Source of the DNA: Serratia inhibens | GTDB taxonomy: Bacteria > Pseudomonadota > Gammaproteobacteria > Enterobacterales > Enterobacteriaceae | Reading direction: 5' to 3' | Assembly (NCBI RefSeq): GCF_003591175.1 | Contig: NZ_QYYG01000008.1 | Location: 62,001 to 126,000, forward strand | DNA: 64,000 nt | Shown here: positions 51,088 to 62,489 of the stretch, piece by piece | Numbering within the stretch: the first letter of the stretch is position 1 | How the letters are laid out: every line of letters begins with the position of its first letter | Program-made: the position numbers and the translations under genes | The notes under the pieces: model-generated | The model's database searches: none | The model's input: only the letters and a program-made list of their open reading frames with translations | Told to the model about the DNA's origin: nothing

Positions 51088-51618
51088 TTATTGCGGGGCT
51101 GCGACGCTGCGAATGTAAGCCAAAGTATCGGCGATCACGCCGTCCAGCGGCTGGTTGATATCAATCGCGCGCACGTCCTGCTCCTGCGCGCCCGGCTCTT
51201 CAAGCGTCGCGAACTGAGAAACCAGCATCTGCGGCTTGAAGAAATGCCCCTTGCGCTGTTTCAAGCGCTCTTCAATCACCGCCTTATCCCCTTTCAGATA
51301 GATAAAATGCAGGTTGCTGTTACCCTCGCGCAGCCGGTCGCGGTAGCTTTTTTTCAGCGCCGAACACACCAGCAGCGACACGTCATTGGTGCGCTGCATA
51401 GCGAAAATGGCGTCGTTCAATGCCGTCAGCCACGGAGCGCGATCGTTGTCGTCCAATGCATGCCCGGATGCCATTTTATTGATATTGGCGCGCGGGTGCA
51501 GGTAGTCGCCGTCCAGCATCGCTGCATGGGCCTGATAGGCAACGTCGCTGGCGACGGCGGATTTCCCGCTGCCAGAAACGCCCATCAAAATAAATACGTG
51601 GTGTTGCGGATTACTCAT
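51088..51618 (-). CDS. gntK: Thermoresistant gluconokinase GntK
   Basis: GntK phosphorylates gluconate to 6-phosphogluconate for the Entner-Doudoroff and pentose phosphate routes. The P-loop GVSGSGKSA is at 13-21, and LDGDYLHP and VCSALKKSYRDRLR are conserved. The length is 176 residues. Here it is downstream of gntT with 172 bp between, whereas in E. coli gntK directly follows gntR. Confidence 0.96.
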   Translation of the reverse strand: MSNPQHHVFILMGVSGSGKSAVASDVAYQAHAAMLDGDYLHPRANINKMASGHALDDNDRAPWLTALNDAIFAMQRTNDVSLLVCSALKKSYRDRLREGNSNLHFIYLKGDKAVIEERLKQRKGHFFKPQMLVSQFATLEEPGAQEQDVRAIDINQPLDGVIADTLAYIRSVAAPQ

Positions 51619-51734
51619 GATTTCATGCCCTTATGGGGACTCACGCAGGTTTGTGCGGTGGATTGCACCGCCCAATGCGCCCCAAACTCAAAATGGTGCC
51701 CGGTGCCGCACGGCATCCGATAGCCTCAGAATAT

Positions 51735-51790
51735 CCTGTGAATTTCAAGCTGCAGCCAACCACGCCGCAGCTTGAAAGGCGACGGGTAAA
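51735..51790. repeat. 56-bp palindromic repeat, copy 2
   Basis: Near-identical to the copy at 34151-34206: it begins CCTGTGAATTTCAAGCTGCA and ends in CTTGAAAGGCGACGGGTA. The arms TTTCAAGCTGC and GCAGCTTGAAA pair almost fully. It abuts the gntT stop and lies in the gntT-gntK gap, so it would be in their common mRNA. Confidence 0.75.
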
Positions 51791-53107
51791 TTATACGACC
51801 GTTGCCAACAGCAGACAGCCCACCAACCCGCAGACCGAGATGATGGTTTCCAGCACCGACCAGGATTTGATAGTTTCCATGATGCTCAGGTTGAAATACT
51901 CCTTGAACAGCCAGAAACCCGGATCGTTGACGTGTGAGAAAATCACGCTGCCCGAACCGACCGCGATCACCATCAGTTCCGGGCTGACGCCAGTGGTGGC
52001 AATCAGCGGGGCGACGATGCCGCCGGCAGTGATCGCTGCCACGGTGGCGGAACCCAGCGCCAGACGCAGCGCCGCGGCGATGGACCACGCCATCAGAATT
52101 GGCGATACGTTGCTGCCTTCCATCAAACCGGCGATGTATTTTTCTACGCCGCTGTCGACCAGCACCTGCTTGAACGCGCCGCCACCGCCGATGATCAACA
52201 GCATCATGGCGATAATTTTGATTGAATCGGTGATGGTGCCCATCACTTCATCCATGGTGCGGCCACGGTTAAGACCAAAGGTGAAGATAGCGATCAGCAC
52301 CGCAATCAGCGTCGCCATCACCGGATCGCCGAAGAACTCGGCAAAGCGCAGCAGCGTATGGCCCTTCGGCAGCACCATTTCGGCCACTGCGCGCAGTGCC
52401 ATCAGGATCACCGGTACCAGAGAAGTGGCAACGCTGATGCCAAAACTTGGCATTTCTTCTTCGGTGAAGATTTTCGGGTTATACAGACCTTCCGGTACCG
52501 GCTTGTCGATGCCTTTCAGGAAGCGGGCGTAGACCGGGCCGGCCAGGATCACCGTCGGGATGGCCAGCAGCGTGCCATACAGCAGGGTTTTCCCCATGTC
52601 GGCATGGAAGATGGTGGCGATCGCCGTTGGGCCAGGGTGCGGCGGCAGGAAACCGTGGGTCACCGACAGCGCAGCCGCCATCGGCACGCCAACGTACAAC
52701 AGCGGAACGCGCGCGGAGGCGGCGATGCTGAATACCAACGGCAACAGCAGCACGAAACCGACCTCATAGAACAGGGCGAAACCGACGGTAAAACCGGTCA
52801 GCACCACCGCCCATTGAATGTGTTTTTTACCGAACTTGTCGATCAGCGTAGTGGCGATGCGCTGAGCGCCGCCGCAGTCCGCCAGCAACTTGCCGAGCAT
52901 GGCGCCAAAGCCCATGATCAATGCCAGGCTGCCCAGCGTGCCGCCAACGCCGGCCTTGATGGAGCCGATCACTTTATCCACCGGCATGCCCTGTGCGATA
53001 CCCACCGCCAGTGCTACTAAAACCAAAGAGATAAAGCCGTTCAGCTTAAAGCGAATCATCAGCAGCAGCAGCAACGCTACGCCGCCTGCAACAATCACTA
53101 ATGGCAT
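51791..53107 (-). CDS. gntT: High-affinity gluconate permease, GntT type
   Basis: A 438-residue gluconate:H+ symporter with about 12-14 helices. Length and sequence (MPLVIVAGGVALLLLLMIRF, HGFLPPHPGPTAIA, GSGSVIFSHVNDPGFWLFKE) follow GntT rather than GntU (446 residues in E. coli). In E. coli gntT stands between nfuA and malQ; here that place is empty and the GntT-type gene occupies the gntR-gntK locus. A double GntR operator precedes it. Confidence 0.92.
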   Translation of the reverse strand: MPLVIVAGGVALLLLLMIRFKLNGFISLVLVALAVGIAQGMPVDKVIGSIKAGVGGTLGSLALIMGFGAMLGKLLADCGGAQRIATTLIDKFGKKHIQWAVVLTGFTVGFALFYEVGFVLLLPLVFSIAASARVPLLYVGVPMAAALSVTHGFLPPHPGPTAIATIFHADMGKTLLYGTLLAIPTVILAGPVYARFLKGIDKPVPEGLYNPKIFTEEEMPSFGISVATSLVPVILMALRAVAEMVLPKGHTLLRFAEFFGDPVMATLIAVLIAIFTFGLNRGRTMDEVMGTITDSIKIIAMMLLIIGGGGAFKQVLVDSGVEKYIAGLMEGSNVSPILMAWSIAAALRLALGSATVAAITAGGIVAPLIATTGVSPELMVIAVGSGSVIFSHVNDPGFWLFKEYFNLSIMETIKSWSVLETIISVCGLVGCLLLATVV

Positions 53108-53315
53108 AATTTTTCTCCAACCCTTTTATCGCGACTCTCTTTACCCTAGACCGTAAAGCGTGCGCTTGTTGTATTTTCAGGCTCTTCCCCGGTGTCAGAA
53201 GGCGAGCTGTAGGTGGTACTGAGTCAAAGGTTCTGTCCCTGCTTGCAGGGGGCGATTTACTCGCCCCGCTCCGTGCGGCCGCGGCATGCTGCGCCCCTGC
53301 ACGATCATTGACCTC

Positions 53316-53347
53316 GTTGTTACCGGTATCATGATACCGGTAACAAC
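53316..53347. promoter_or_regulatory. Double GntR operator, perfect 32-bp palindrome
   Basis: Two GntR-type sites stand head to head, TGTTACCGGTATCA and TGATACCGGTAACA, forming one uninterrupted 32-base palindrome. GntR of E. coli binds sequences of the ATGTTACCGGTAACAT type. Confidence 0.85.
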
Positions 53348-53387
53348 ACGAGTGACGGAATCGGGTAAACGACTAAAATTCGCGTTC

Positions 53388-53403
53388 TGGGATAGAGATC
53401 AAA
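53388..53403 (-). promoter_or_regulatory. Candidate CRP site for gntT
   Basis: TGGGATAGAGATCAAA matches 8 of 10 key CRP positions and lies upstream of the GntR operators relative to gntT. CRP activation of gntT is known in E. coli. Confidence 0.45.
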
Positions 53404-53492
53404 CTTACGGCAGCAATAAGCGGCAAGCGCACAGGCAGGAAGTGAAACGCGCCGAACGGCGCGTGGTTCAAAATGGGATTAGTTGAAAACGA

Positions 53493-54488
53493 TCAAATAC
53501 TGCCGCCGGGAATTACGGTAAAACCCACGTCTACCATGCGCGGACAGACGGTTTCACCCCGCAACCGCGCCAGCAGACGCTCGGCGCCGATTTGCCCCAT
53601 CCTTTCACGCGGCGTCAGCACGCTCGCCAGTTTCGGCACCATCACCTGACCGATATCGTGGCCGTGGAAGCCGGCAATCGCCATCTGATCGGGGATCGAC
53701 AGCCCCTGACGCTGACACTCAAAGGTGGCGCCAATCGCCAGGTCATCGTTGGTGCAGAAGATACTGTCAATCTGCGGATAGTCGCGCTGCGCCTGGCGCA
53801 GCAGTTCGCCGCCGGCGGAATAGGACGACGAACGCGCGGTCATGACGCTGTACGGCTCCAGACCGGACTCGCGCATTGCCTGCTCATAGCCCTGCTGTTT
53901 GATAATGGTGCGCTCATCCTGACGTGCGCCGAAATACACCACGTGACGGTGGCCGTGAGCGATGATTTGCTGGGTCATCTGGCGCGCGGCTTCGAAGTTA
54001 TTGAAGCCCACCGCCAGATCGATGCACGGCGACACGCAGTCCATCAACTCCACTACCGGGATACCCGCCACCTCAATCATCTTCAGGGTACGCGGGGTGT
54101 GGTGGCGTTCGGACAGGATCAAGCCGTCGATATTGTAAGACAGCAGCGAAGTCAGGCGCTGCTCCTCACGTTCCGGCAAATAGCCGTAGTGCGCCAGCAT
54201 GGTCTGGTAGTTGTGCGCGTCGGTCACGCTCTCGATACCGCGCAAGACTTCGGCAAACACCTGGTTGGTTAACGACGGCAGCAGTACGCCAATGGCGCGG
54301 CTGGTCGAGTTGGAAAGGATATCCGGCGCACGGTTGGGAATGTAGCCCAGCTCATCAAGCGCGACGGCAATTTTTTGCTGCAAGGCGAAAGAAACCTGAT
54401 CGGGATTGCGCAGATAACGGCTCACCGTCATCTTGGTCACGCCAACCTTGTCTGCAACATCTTGAAGTACCGGCCGTTTTTTCTTCAT
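53493..54488 (-). CDS. gntR: Gluconate-responsive repressor GntR (LacI family)
   Basis: GntR represses gluconate uptake and Entner-Doudoroff genes and is released by gluconate. The LacI helix-turn-helix is at 7-32 (LQDVADKVGVTKMTVSRYLR) with the hinge helix after it. A periplasmic-binding-like domain follows. The start MKKKRPVLQDVA at 54488 gives 331 residues. It is separated from gntT by the operator region, so the two are probably transcribed from different promoters. Confidence 0.96.
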   Translation of the reverse strand: MKKKRPVLQDVADKVGVTKMTVSRYLRNPDQVSFALQQKIAVALDELGYIPNRAPDILSNSTSRAIGVLLPSLTNQVFAEVLRGIESVTDAHNYQTMLAHYGYLPEREEQRLTSLLSYNIDGLILSERHHTPRTLKMIEVAGIPVVELMDCVSPCIDLAVGFNNFEAARQMTQQIIAHGHRHVVYFGARQDERTIIKQQGYEQAMRESGLEPYSVMTARSSSYSAGGELLRQAQRDYPQIDSIFCTNDDLAIGATFECQRQGLSIPDQMAIAGFHGHDIGQVMVPKLASVLTPRERMGQIGAERLLARLRGETVCPRMVDVGFTVIPGGSI

Positions 54489-54575
54489 TATCAATGAACT
54501 GGCTAACCGTGAAAGGGCGTTCATGTTAGCAAAAAAAAACCGGGGCCGATATTGTTGGTTGCCGGATGGCTGAAT

Positions 54576-54603
54576 GCAAAAAGGGCTCACCGCGTGAGCC
54601 CTT
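54576..54603 (-). terminator. yhhW terminator
   Basis: On the minus strand AAGGGCTCAC and GTGAGCCCTT form a perfect stem followed by five T, 35 bp after the yhhW stop. Confidence 0.85.
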
Positions 54604-54637
54604 GATATTTACCGCTTAATCACAATTTACCGCTTAA

Positions 54638-55333
54638 TCACACCGGCGGCAGATCGAACAGCAGAATTTCACTGTCTTCATCCGCCTGAATCGACAACTC
54701 GGCTTCATCCCACACCGCGAACGCATCGCTGGTACCGGCCTGTTGACCGTTGATCACCACTTTGCCGCGGACTACCTGGATCCAAACGCGGCGCTGGGCC
54801 TCAATCTGATACGCCGACTGCTCGTCTTTGTTCAGCGCCCAGCGTGACAAAGTCATATCCTGGAACACCTTCAGCGAACCCTCGCGCGCATCCGGCGACA
54901 GCACTAACTGGCGGCCCTGCGGCGCATCGAACATACGTTGCTCATAACGCGGCTCCAGCCCGACCTGATCAGGAATAATCCAAATCTGATACAGATGCAG
55001 CGGGCGATCCTTATTCCCATTGTATTCAGAGTGGCGCACCCCGGTGCCCGCACTCATGATCTGGAACTCACCGGCCTGGATCTGCTCTTTGTTGCCCATG
55101 CTGTCCTGATGTTCCACCGTGCCGCTCAGCACGTAGGTCAGGATTTCCATGTCTTTATGCGGGTGAGTGCCAAAACCCTGCCCCGCGTCGATCATATCTT
55201 CGTTGATCACCCGCAGCGCCGAGAACCCCATAAAATCGGCATCGTAGTAGTTGGCAAATGAGAAAGTGTGCCAGCTATCCAGCCAACCGTGATTGGCATG
55301 ACCGCGATCTTCTGCTTTACGTAAATAAATCAT
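54638..55333 (-). CDS. yhhW: Pirin-like quercetin 2,3-dioxygenase YhhW
   Basis: A 231-residue bicupin of the pirin family; the E. coli homologue has quercetinase activity in vitro. The metal ligands are in THPHKDMEILTYVLSGTVEH (His, His, His, Glu pattern). The ATG at 55333 is preceded by GAGGAG eight bases away; a TTG two codons earlier is too close. The physiological substrate is unknown. The yhhX gene that follows in E. coli is absent here. Confidence 0.93.
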   Translation of the reverse strand: MIYLRKAEDRGHANHGWLDSWHTFSFANYYDADFMGFSALRVINEDMIDAGQGFGTHPHKDMEILTYVLSGTVEHQDSMGNKEQIQAGEFQIMSAGTGVRHSEYNGNKDRPLHLYQIWIIPDQVGLEPRYEQRMFDAPQGRQLVLSPDAREGSLKVFQDMTLSRWALNKDEQSAYQIEAQRRVWIQVVRGKVVINGQQAGTSDAFAVWDEAELSIQADEDSEILLFDLPPV

Positions 55334-55485
55334 ATTCAACTCTCCTCAACGTTTTTTTACAGTCTAGTCCCGGCGGCAGAATAAGAAAGCGTAAAAAACT
55401 CATCCCTCTGTTCAAAAAATTAGATGGAGTCGTGAGGTCATTTTCAGCGGAGTTGTTGAAGAGGCCAAGAGGCACAAAGCAGGCA

Positions 55486-55596
55486 AAAAAAAAGCCAGCA
55501 CCCGAGCTGGCTAAGTAACACTGGAAGCAATGTGAGCAATGTCGTGCCTTCGCAGGAAAAGTATCAAAGGGTGATGCTCTCCCCGGAACGCATCGC
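55486..55596 (-). ncRNA. ryhB: RyhB iron-responsive small RNA
   Basis: The minus strand carries the invariant RyhB core GCACGACATTGCTCACATTG followed by CTTCCAGTGTTACTTAGCC and the terminator hairpin AGCCAGC/GCTGGCT with nine T. Synteny agrees: in E. coli ryhB lies just before yhhY. RyhB is made in iron starvation and, with Hfq, silences mRNAs of iron-rich enzymes. The start near 55596 is inferred from GCGAT alignment with E. coli and the Fur-covered promoter, giving about 111 nt, some 20 nt longer than E. coli; the extra bases are in the 5' part. Confidence 0.92.
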
Positions 55597-55612
55597 AATA
55601 ATAATCATTATC
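55594..55612. promoter_or_regulatory. Fur box of ryhB
   Basis: The stretch ending ATAATCATTATC matches 15 of 19 positions of the Fur consensus, with the last 12 perfect, and overlaps the presumed ryhB start. Confidence 0.85.
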
Positions 55613-55721
55613 ATTCGCACCTGTAAAGCGTTATTTTTCCCCAGCCGAAATAATGTTGACTCGTCAGGATAAACGGATAAATTCAAAGGTTATTCAATCG
55701 GTAAGCAACAGGAGCAGCGTC

Positions 55722-56243
55722 ATGAGTGAAATAGTGGTTCGTCACGTAGAAGCGGCAGATGCACAGGCCTTACATCAGCTTTACTCTCAACCACAACTTT
55801 ACCGTGACACGCTACATCTTCCGCTAGCCTCTAAAGAACTGTGGCATCAACGTTTGGCCAACCTCGAGCCGGGTACCCACAACCTGGTGGCCTGTATCGA
55901 CGGGCAGATCGTCGGCCAGCTTGCCGTGATGCTGAACCAGCGCCTTCGCCGCCGCCATGTGGCGACCTTCGGCATTGGCGTCGATGCGCGTTATCACGGC
56001 AAAGGCGTCGGCAGCAGCCTGATGAAGGCGATGATCGACCTTTGCGACAATTGGGCAGCCATCGAACGCATCGAACTGACGGTGTTTACCGACAATCAGG
56101 CCGCCATTGCGCTCTACCGCAAGTTTGGCTTTGAAATTGAAGGTACCAGCCGCGCTTATGCCATGCGCGATGGCGATCTGGTGGATTCTCATCATATGGC
56201 GCGCTTTCGCAGCAAGCAGTGGGAAAAAACGCATCATGAGTGA
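55722..56243 (+). CDS. yhhY: GNAT N-acetyltransferase YhhY
   Basis: A 173-residue acetyltransferase of the GNAT fold. The acetyl-CoA loop is GKGVGSSLMKA, with the FGIGVDARYHGKG strand before it and the IALYRKFGFEIEG segment near the C-terminus. The E. coli homologue acetylates some amino acids (AaaT). The ATG at 55722 is preceded by AGGAGC and matches MSEIVVRH of the family. The last eight bases overlap the start of the next gene. Confidence 0.92.
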   Translation: MSEIVVRHVEAADAQALHQLYSQPQLYRDTLHLPLASKELWHQRLANLEPGTHNLVACIDGQIVGQLAVMLNQRLRRRHVATFGIGVDARYHGKGVGSSLMKAMIDLCDNWAAIERIELTVFTDNQAAIALYRKFGFEIEGTSRAYAMRDGDLVDSHHMARFRSKQWEKTHHE

Positions 56244-57414
56244 TAGCGAAAGTGAATCAGGGCCGGTTAACCGGCCCTTAACCGTCAGCCGCCGCACTTT
56301 TGTGCAGACGCTGGCCTGCGTAACGGGTGCCATCGGCATCCTTTCTCCCACCACCTTCCTGGGGGCCGCCATGCCAACCTTCCCCGCCGTGCGGACCGGC
56401 GCCCGCAACCTGATTACCGATGTGCCCGGCCTGCAGGTCGGCGTCGCCCAGAGCAGCCAGGTACGCACCGGCACCACGGTTATCTTGCCGGACAGCCCGG
56501 CGACGTGCGCCGTCGACGTGCGCGGCGGCGGCCCGGCAACCCGTGAAACCGACGCACTGGGGGAGGATAACCTGGTGCAAACCGTCGATGCGCTGGTGCT
56601 GAGCGGCGGCTCGGTATACGGGCTGGCAGCCGCGGACGGCGTCGCGGCCTGGCTGGGGCAACAAGGACGCGGCTACGCCCTGCGACCGGCCCCGGGCGTG
56701 CCGGTTTCCCCCATCGTACCTACCGCCTGCCTGTATGATCTGAACAACGCGGGCGATAAGAACTGGCAGCTTGACCCGCCTTACCGCCAACTGGGGATAG
56801 AAGCGGCCGGCAAAGCGGGCCACGACTTCCCGCTCGGCACCGTGGGCGCAGGCTATGGCGCCATGACCGGCATGGGCAAGCTGAAAGGCGGCCTCGGCTC
56901 GGCCTCCATCGTGGCGGCTAACGGCGCTACCGTCGGCGCGCTGGTGGCAGTCAACAGCCTGGGTTCGGTGGTCGCGCCAGGCACCCGTGCCTTCTGGGCC
57001 ACGCCTTATGAAATCAACGGCGAATTTGGCAACGGCGGTGCGGCCGCGCTGGCGCAGTTGCATGGCCAGGGCGAAGACTGGATGCCCACCGAGCCGACAG
57101 GCGGCAGGAAAAACACCACCCTGGCCTGCATCGCCACCGATCTGGCGCTGACCCGGGTGGAGTTGAAACGCGTGGCGATCATGGCGCAGGACGGCATGGC
57201 GCGTGCCATCCGCCCATTGCACAGCCCGTTCGACGGCGACGTGGTGTTTGCCTTGTCCACCGGCAAGCGCGAGGTTCAGGGCAGCCGCGAGCTGGCGGTG
57301 CTGCAAATTGGCGCATTGGCGGCAGACACGCTGGCACGGGCGATCGCCCGTGGCGTCTACGCCGCCAGCCCATGGCCCGGCAGCCAGGTCACTACCTGGA
57401 AAACCCTTGCCTGA
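56236..57414 (+). CDS. P1-family (DmpA/S58) peptidase with Tat signal
   Basis: A 392-residue member of the DmpA/BapA peptidase family, self-cleaving N-terminal nucleophile hydrolases that act on small or beta-amino acid peptides. A twin-arginine signal is visible at 17-45 (VSRRTFVQTLACVTGAIGIL), so folded export to the periplasm is expected. Conserved blocks are CAVDVRGGGPATRETD, LSGGSVYGLAAADGV and GRKNTTLACIATD; Thr294 in the last is the probable nucleophile and cleavage site. The ATG at 56236 lies within the end of yhhY, suggesting coupled translation. The substrate is unknown. Confidence 0.9.
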   Translation: MSDSESESGPVNRPLTVSRRTFVQTLACVTGAIGILSPTTFLGAAMPTFPAVRTGARNLITDVPGLQVGVAQSSQVRTGTTVILPDSPATCAVDVRGGGPATRETDALGEDNLVQTVDALVLSGGSVYGLAAADGVAAWLGQQGRGYALRPAPGVPVSPIVPTACLYDLNNAGDKNWQLDPPYRQLGIEAAGKAGHDFPLGTVGAGYGAMTGMGKLKGGLGSASIVAANGATVGALVAVNSLGSVVAPGTRAFWATPYEINGEFGNGGAAALAQLHGQGEDWMPTEPTGGRKNTTLACIATDLALTRVELKRVAIMAQDGMARAIRPLHSPFDGDVVFALSTGKREVQGSRELAVLQIGALAADTLARAIARGVYAASPWPGSQVTTWKTLA

Positions 57415-57425
57415 TCCCGGCAAAT

Positions 57426-57460
57426 AAAAAAGGTGCCTTGATAACTCGGGCACCTTTTTT
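57426..57460. terminator. Terminator after the P1 peptidase gene
   Basis: AAAAAAGGTGCC and GGCACCTTTTTT form a bidirectional hairpin immediately before an ERIC element. Confidence 0.9.
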
Positions 57461-57461
57461 G

Positions 57462-57585
<124 letters not shown>

Positions 57586-57599
57586 CTTTCCCGGCCCGG

Positions 57600-58496
57600 T
57601 TAAATACCGGCGGTTTCCTTGATATAACGGCGCGCCTTCACCGCATATTCAAACGGGTTGGCCAGCGCCGGATCCTGTTCGGCCTCCACCACCATCCAGC
57701 CCTTGTAGCCCCGCTCATCCAGCAGTTTAAATACCGGCCGGAAGTCGATCACCCCATCACCCGGCACGGTGAAAGTGCCCTTCTTCACGCCATCGAGGAA
57801 ACTCAGCTTATTGGCCTTAACTTCCGCCACCACCTCGTCACGCACGTCTTTCAAATGCACATGGTTAATGCGCGGCAGATACTTTTCCAGTATCGCCATC
57901 ATCGCCTGCTGGCTGCCTTCCGAGTAGTAAGCGTGGCCGGTATCAAACAGCAGATAGACGTCGTCGTTCACCATGCTCATGTAGCGGTCAATCTCTGCGG
58001 TAGTCTGGATGCCGGTGCCCATATGGTGGTGCAGACAAACCTGCATCCCCTTGGCGGCGGCAATTTTCGCCAGCTCATTGTAACCATCGGCCACCCGCTG
58101 CCACTCTTCGTCGCTGAAATACGGCTTCTCTTCGAACACCCCTTTGGTGGTGCCCTGAATGCTCTTGCTCTGCTCGGAACAGCCGATCACCCTGGCGCCC
58201 ATCGCATGCAGGAAATTCATGTGGTTGATAAATTCATCGATGGTTTTTTCTTTCTGGCCGTTGGCAAAAAAGGTGCTGAACCAGGCGTTGCAGATCTGGA
58301 TGCCGCGAATATCCAGCATCGGCTTCAACACCGCAGGATCGCGCGGGTACTTGCTCCCGACTTCGCTGCCGCTGAAGCCGGCCAGCGCCATTTCACTGAC
58401 GCACTGCTGGAAAGTGTTTTCTTTGCCCAATTCGGGCATATCGTCGTTGGTCCAGCCGATCGGCGCGATGGCCAGTTTCACGTTGTCTTTGTTCAT
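57600..58496 (-). CDS. iolE: Inosose dehydratase IolE
   Basis: IolE dehydrates 2-keto-myo-inositol (inosose) to 3D-trihydroxycyclohexane-1,2-dione in inositol catabolism. The 298-residue TIM-barrel protein has the metal-ligand stretches [20 protein letters not shown] and [10 protein letters not shown], and a terminal VVEAEQDP. The ATG at 58496 has GAGG upstream. It is last in the iolD-iolG-iolH-iolE run and ends beside an ERIC element. Confidence 0.95.
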   Translation of the reverse strand: MNKDNVKLAIAPIGWTNDDMPELGKENTFQQCVSEMALAGFSGSEVGSKYPRDPAVLKPMLDIRGIQICNAWFSTFFANGQKEKTIDEFINHMNFLHAMGARVIGCSEQSKSIQGTTKGVFEEKPYFSDEEWQRVADGYNELAKIAAAKGMQVCLHHHMGTGIQTTAEIDRYMSMVNDDVYLLFDTGHAYYSEGSQQAMMAILEKYLPRINHVHLKDVRDEVVAEVKANKLSFLDGVKKGTFTVPGDGVIDFRPVFKLLDERGYKGWMVVEAEQDPALANPFEYAVKARRYIKETAGI

Positions 58497-58555
58497 GTTC
58501 AGCCTCAATAATCGGATGACGCGCCAACGGAGTTAACGCCGACGCGCCGAAAAGG

Positions 58556-59440
58556 TTATTTGCCCAGCAGCTCTTTCTCGATGCGTTCTCTGGTCGCTAC
58601 CGCCTGGCTTTTCATTTTTTCCGGGTAGCCAAACAGCGAAGTGCAGATGATCGATTCACCACCGACCTTGAAGTTGCGGTTGGCGAACTCCATATCGCGC
58701 AGGGTCTGGAACAGGGCATCGAAATCCACCTCACCTTCGCCAATACCCACGTGCTGGTGCACGGCTGCGTCCACCCCCGGCGGATTGACGATATAGCGGC
58801 AGTGCTTGGTGTGGTTCATGGTGTCGGCGATCAGCACGTGGGAAAGATCGTCCCCGGCATATTTCAGCATGCCGGCCACGTCGCCCTGGCCTTTGTCGTA
58901 ATAGAAACTGTGCGGCACGCTGTAGAGATACTTGACGTGGTCGCTGCGCAGCGATTTCACCATGTCGGCGGTTTCGTTGCTCAGTTCGCAGAAATCCCAC
59001 GGATGTGACTGGATCTCCATGCGGATGCCTTCGCGCTCAATGATCGGCAGCAGCTCCTCCATTGAGCGATACCACAGTTCCTCGCAAATTTCCGGCTCAT
59101 TAGGGTTGCCGGCCAGCTCGGTGTTGATCACCTGCACACCCATTTCCACCGCAATCTCTATCATCCGGCGCCAGTTTTTGACTGCCGCCTGGCGGCGATC
59201 TTCGCCCGGGCCGGACCAGCGGTACACCACGATAAACGAGGAAATCTCCACACCGGTCGCTTTCAGCGCGTTCTTGTATTCCGCCATCACCTCACGGCCG
59301 GCTTTCGGATGCTTATAGAATGGATTGATCTGCGGGTGCGGAGACTGTTCGATATACCGATAGCCCCAGTCCGCTACCTGCTGAACCATTTTGGTGATGC
59401 CCAGGTCCCTGATGACATCAACATCAAAAGCGATCTTCAT
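58556..59440 (-). CDS. iolH: IolH-like sugar isomerase/epimerase-fold protein
   Basis: A 294-residue TIM-barrel protein of the AP endonuclease-2-like fold. Metal-site segments are visible: INTELAGNPNEPEICEE, MEIQSHPWDFCELS, HVLIADTMNHTKH and GIGEGEVDFDAL. The closest named match is IolH of inositol operons, whose reaction is not settled. The second of two ATGs (59440) is chosen because AGAGGA is six bases before it. It lies between iolG and iolE. Confidence 0.82.
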   Translation of the reverse strand: MKIAFDVDVIRDLGITKMVQQVADWGYRYIEQSPHPQINPFYKHPKAGREVMAEYKNALKATGVEISSFIVVYRWSGPGEDRRQAAVKNWRRMIEIAVEMGVQVINTELAGNPNEPEICEELWYRSMEELLPIIEREGIRMEIQSHPWDFCELSNETADMVKSLRSDHVKYLYSVPHSFYYDKGQGDVAGMLKYAGDDLSHVLIADTMNHTKHCRYIVNPPGVDAAVHQHVGIGEGEVDFDALFQTLRDMEFANRNFKVGGESIICTSLFGYPEKMKSQAVATRERIEKELLGK

Positions 59441-59478
59441 GGTCATTCCTCTTAAACGTGGGTACGGCAGTCAACCCG

Positions 59479-62489
<3,011 letters not shown>

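Larger units (their letters stand above)
53108..53492. other. gntR-gntT spacer (gntT control region and leader)
   Basis: This 385-bp spacer has a candidate CRP site (53388), a double GntR operator (53316) and a GC-rich leader of about 200 bases with hairpins such as GGGGCGA/TCGCCCC near 53251-53269. Confidence 0.7.
55334..55721. other. yhhW-yhhY spacer containing ryhB
   Basis: This 388-bp region holds the RyhB RNA gene (55486-55596, minus), its Fur box (55594-55612) and the yhhY promoter. Open frames here on either strand look spurious. Confidence 0.8.

Noticed and set aside
55258..55518. 86-codon plus-strand frame over the yhhW-yhhY spacer
   Set aside because: It overlaps the start of yhhW and the RyhB terminator on the opposite strand and has no family match; RyhB explains the conserved sequence.
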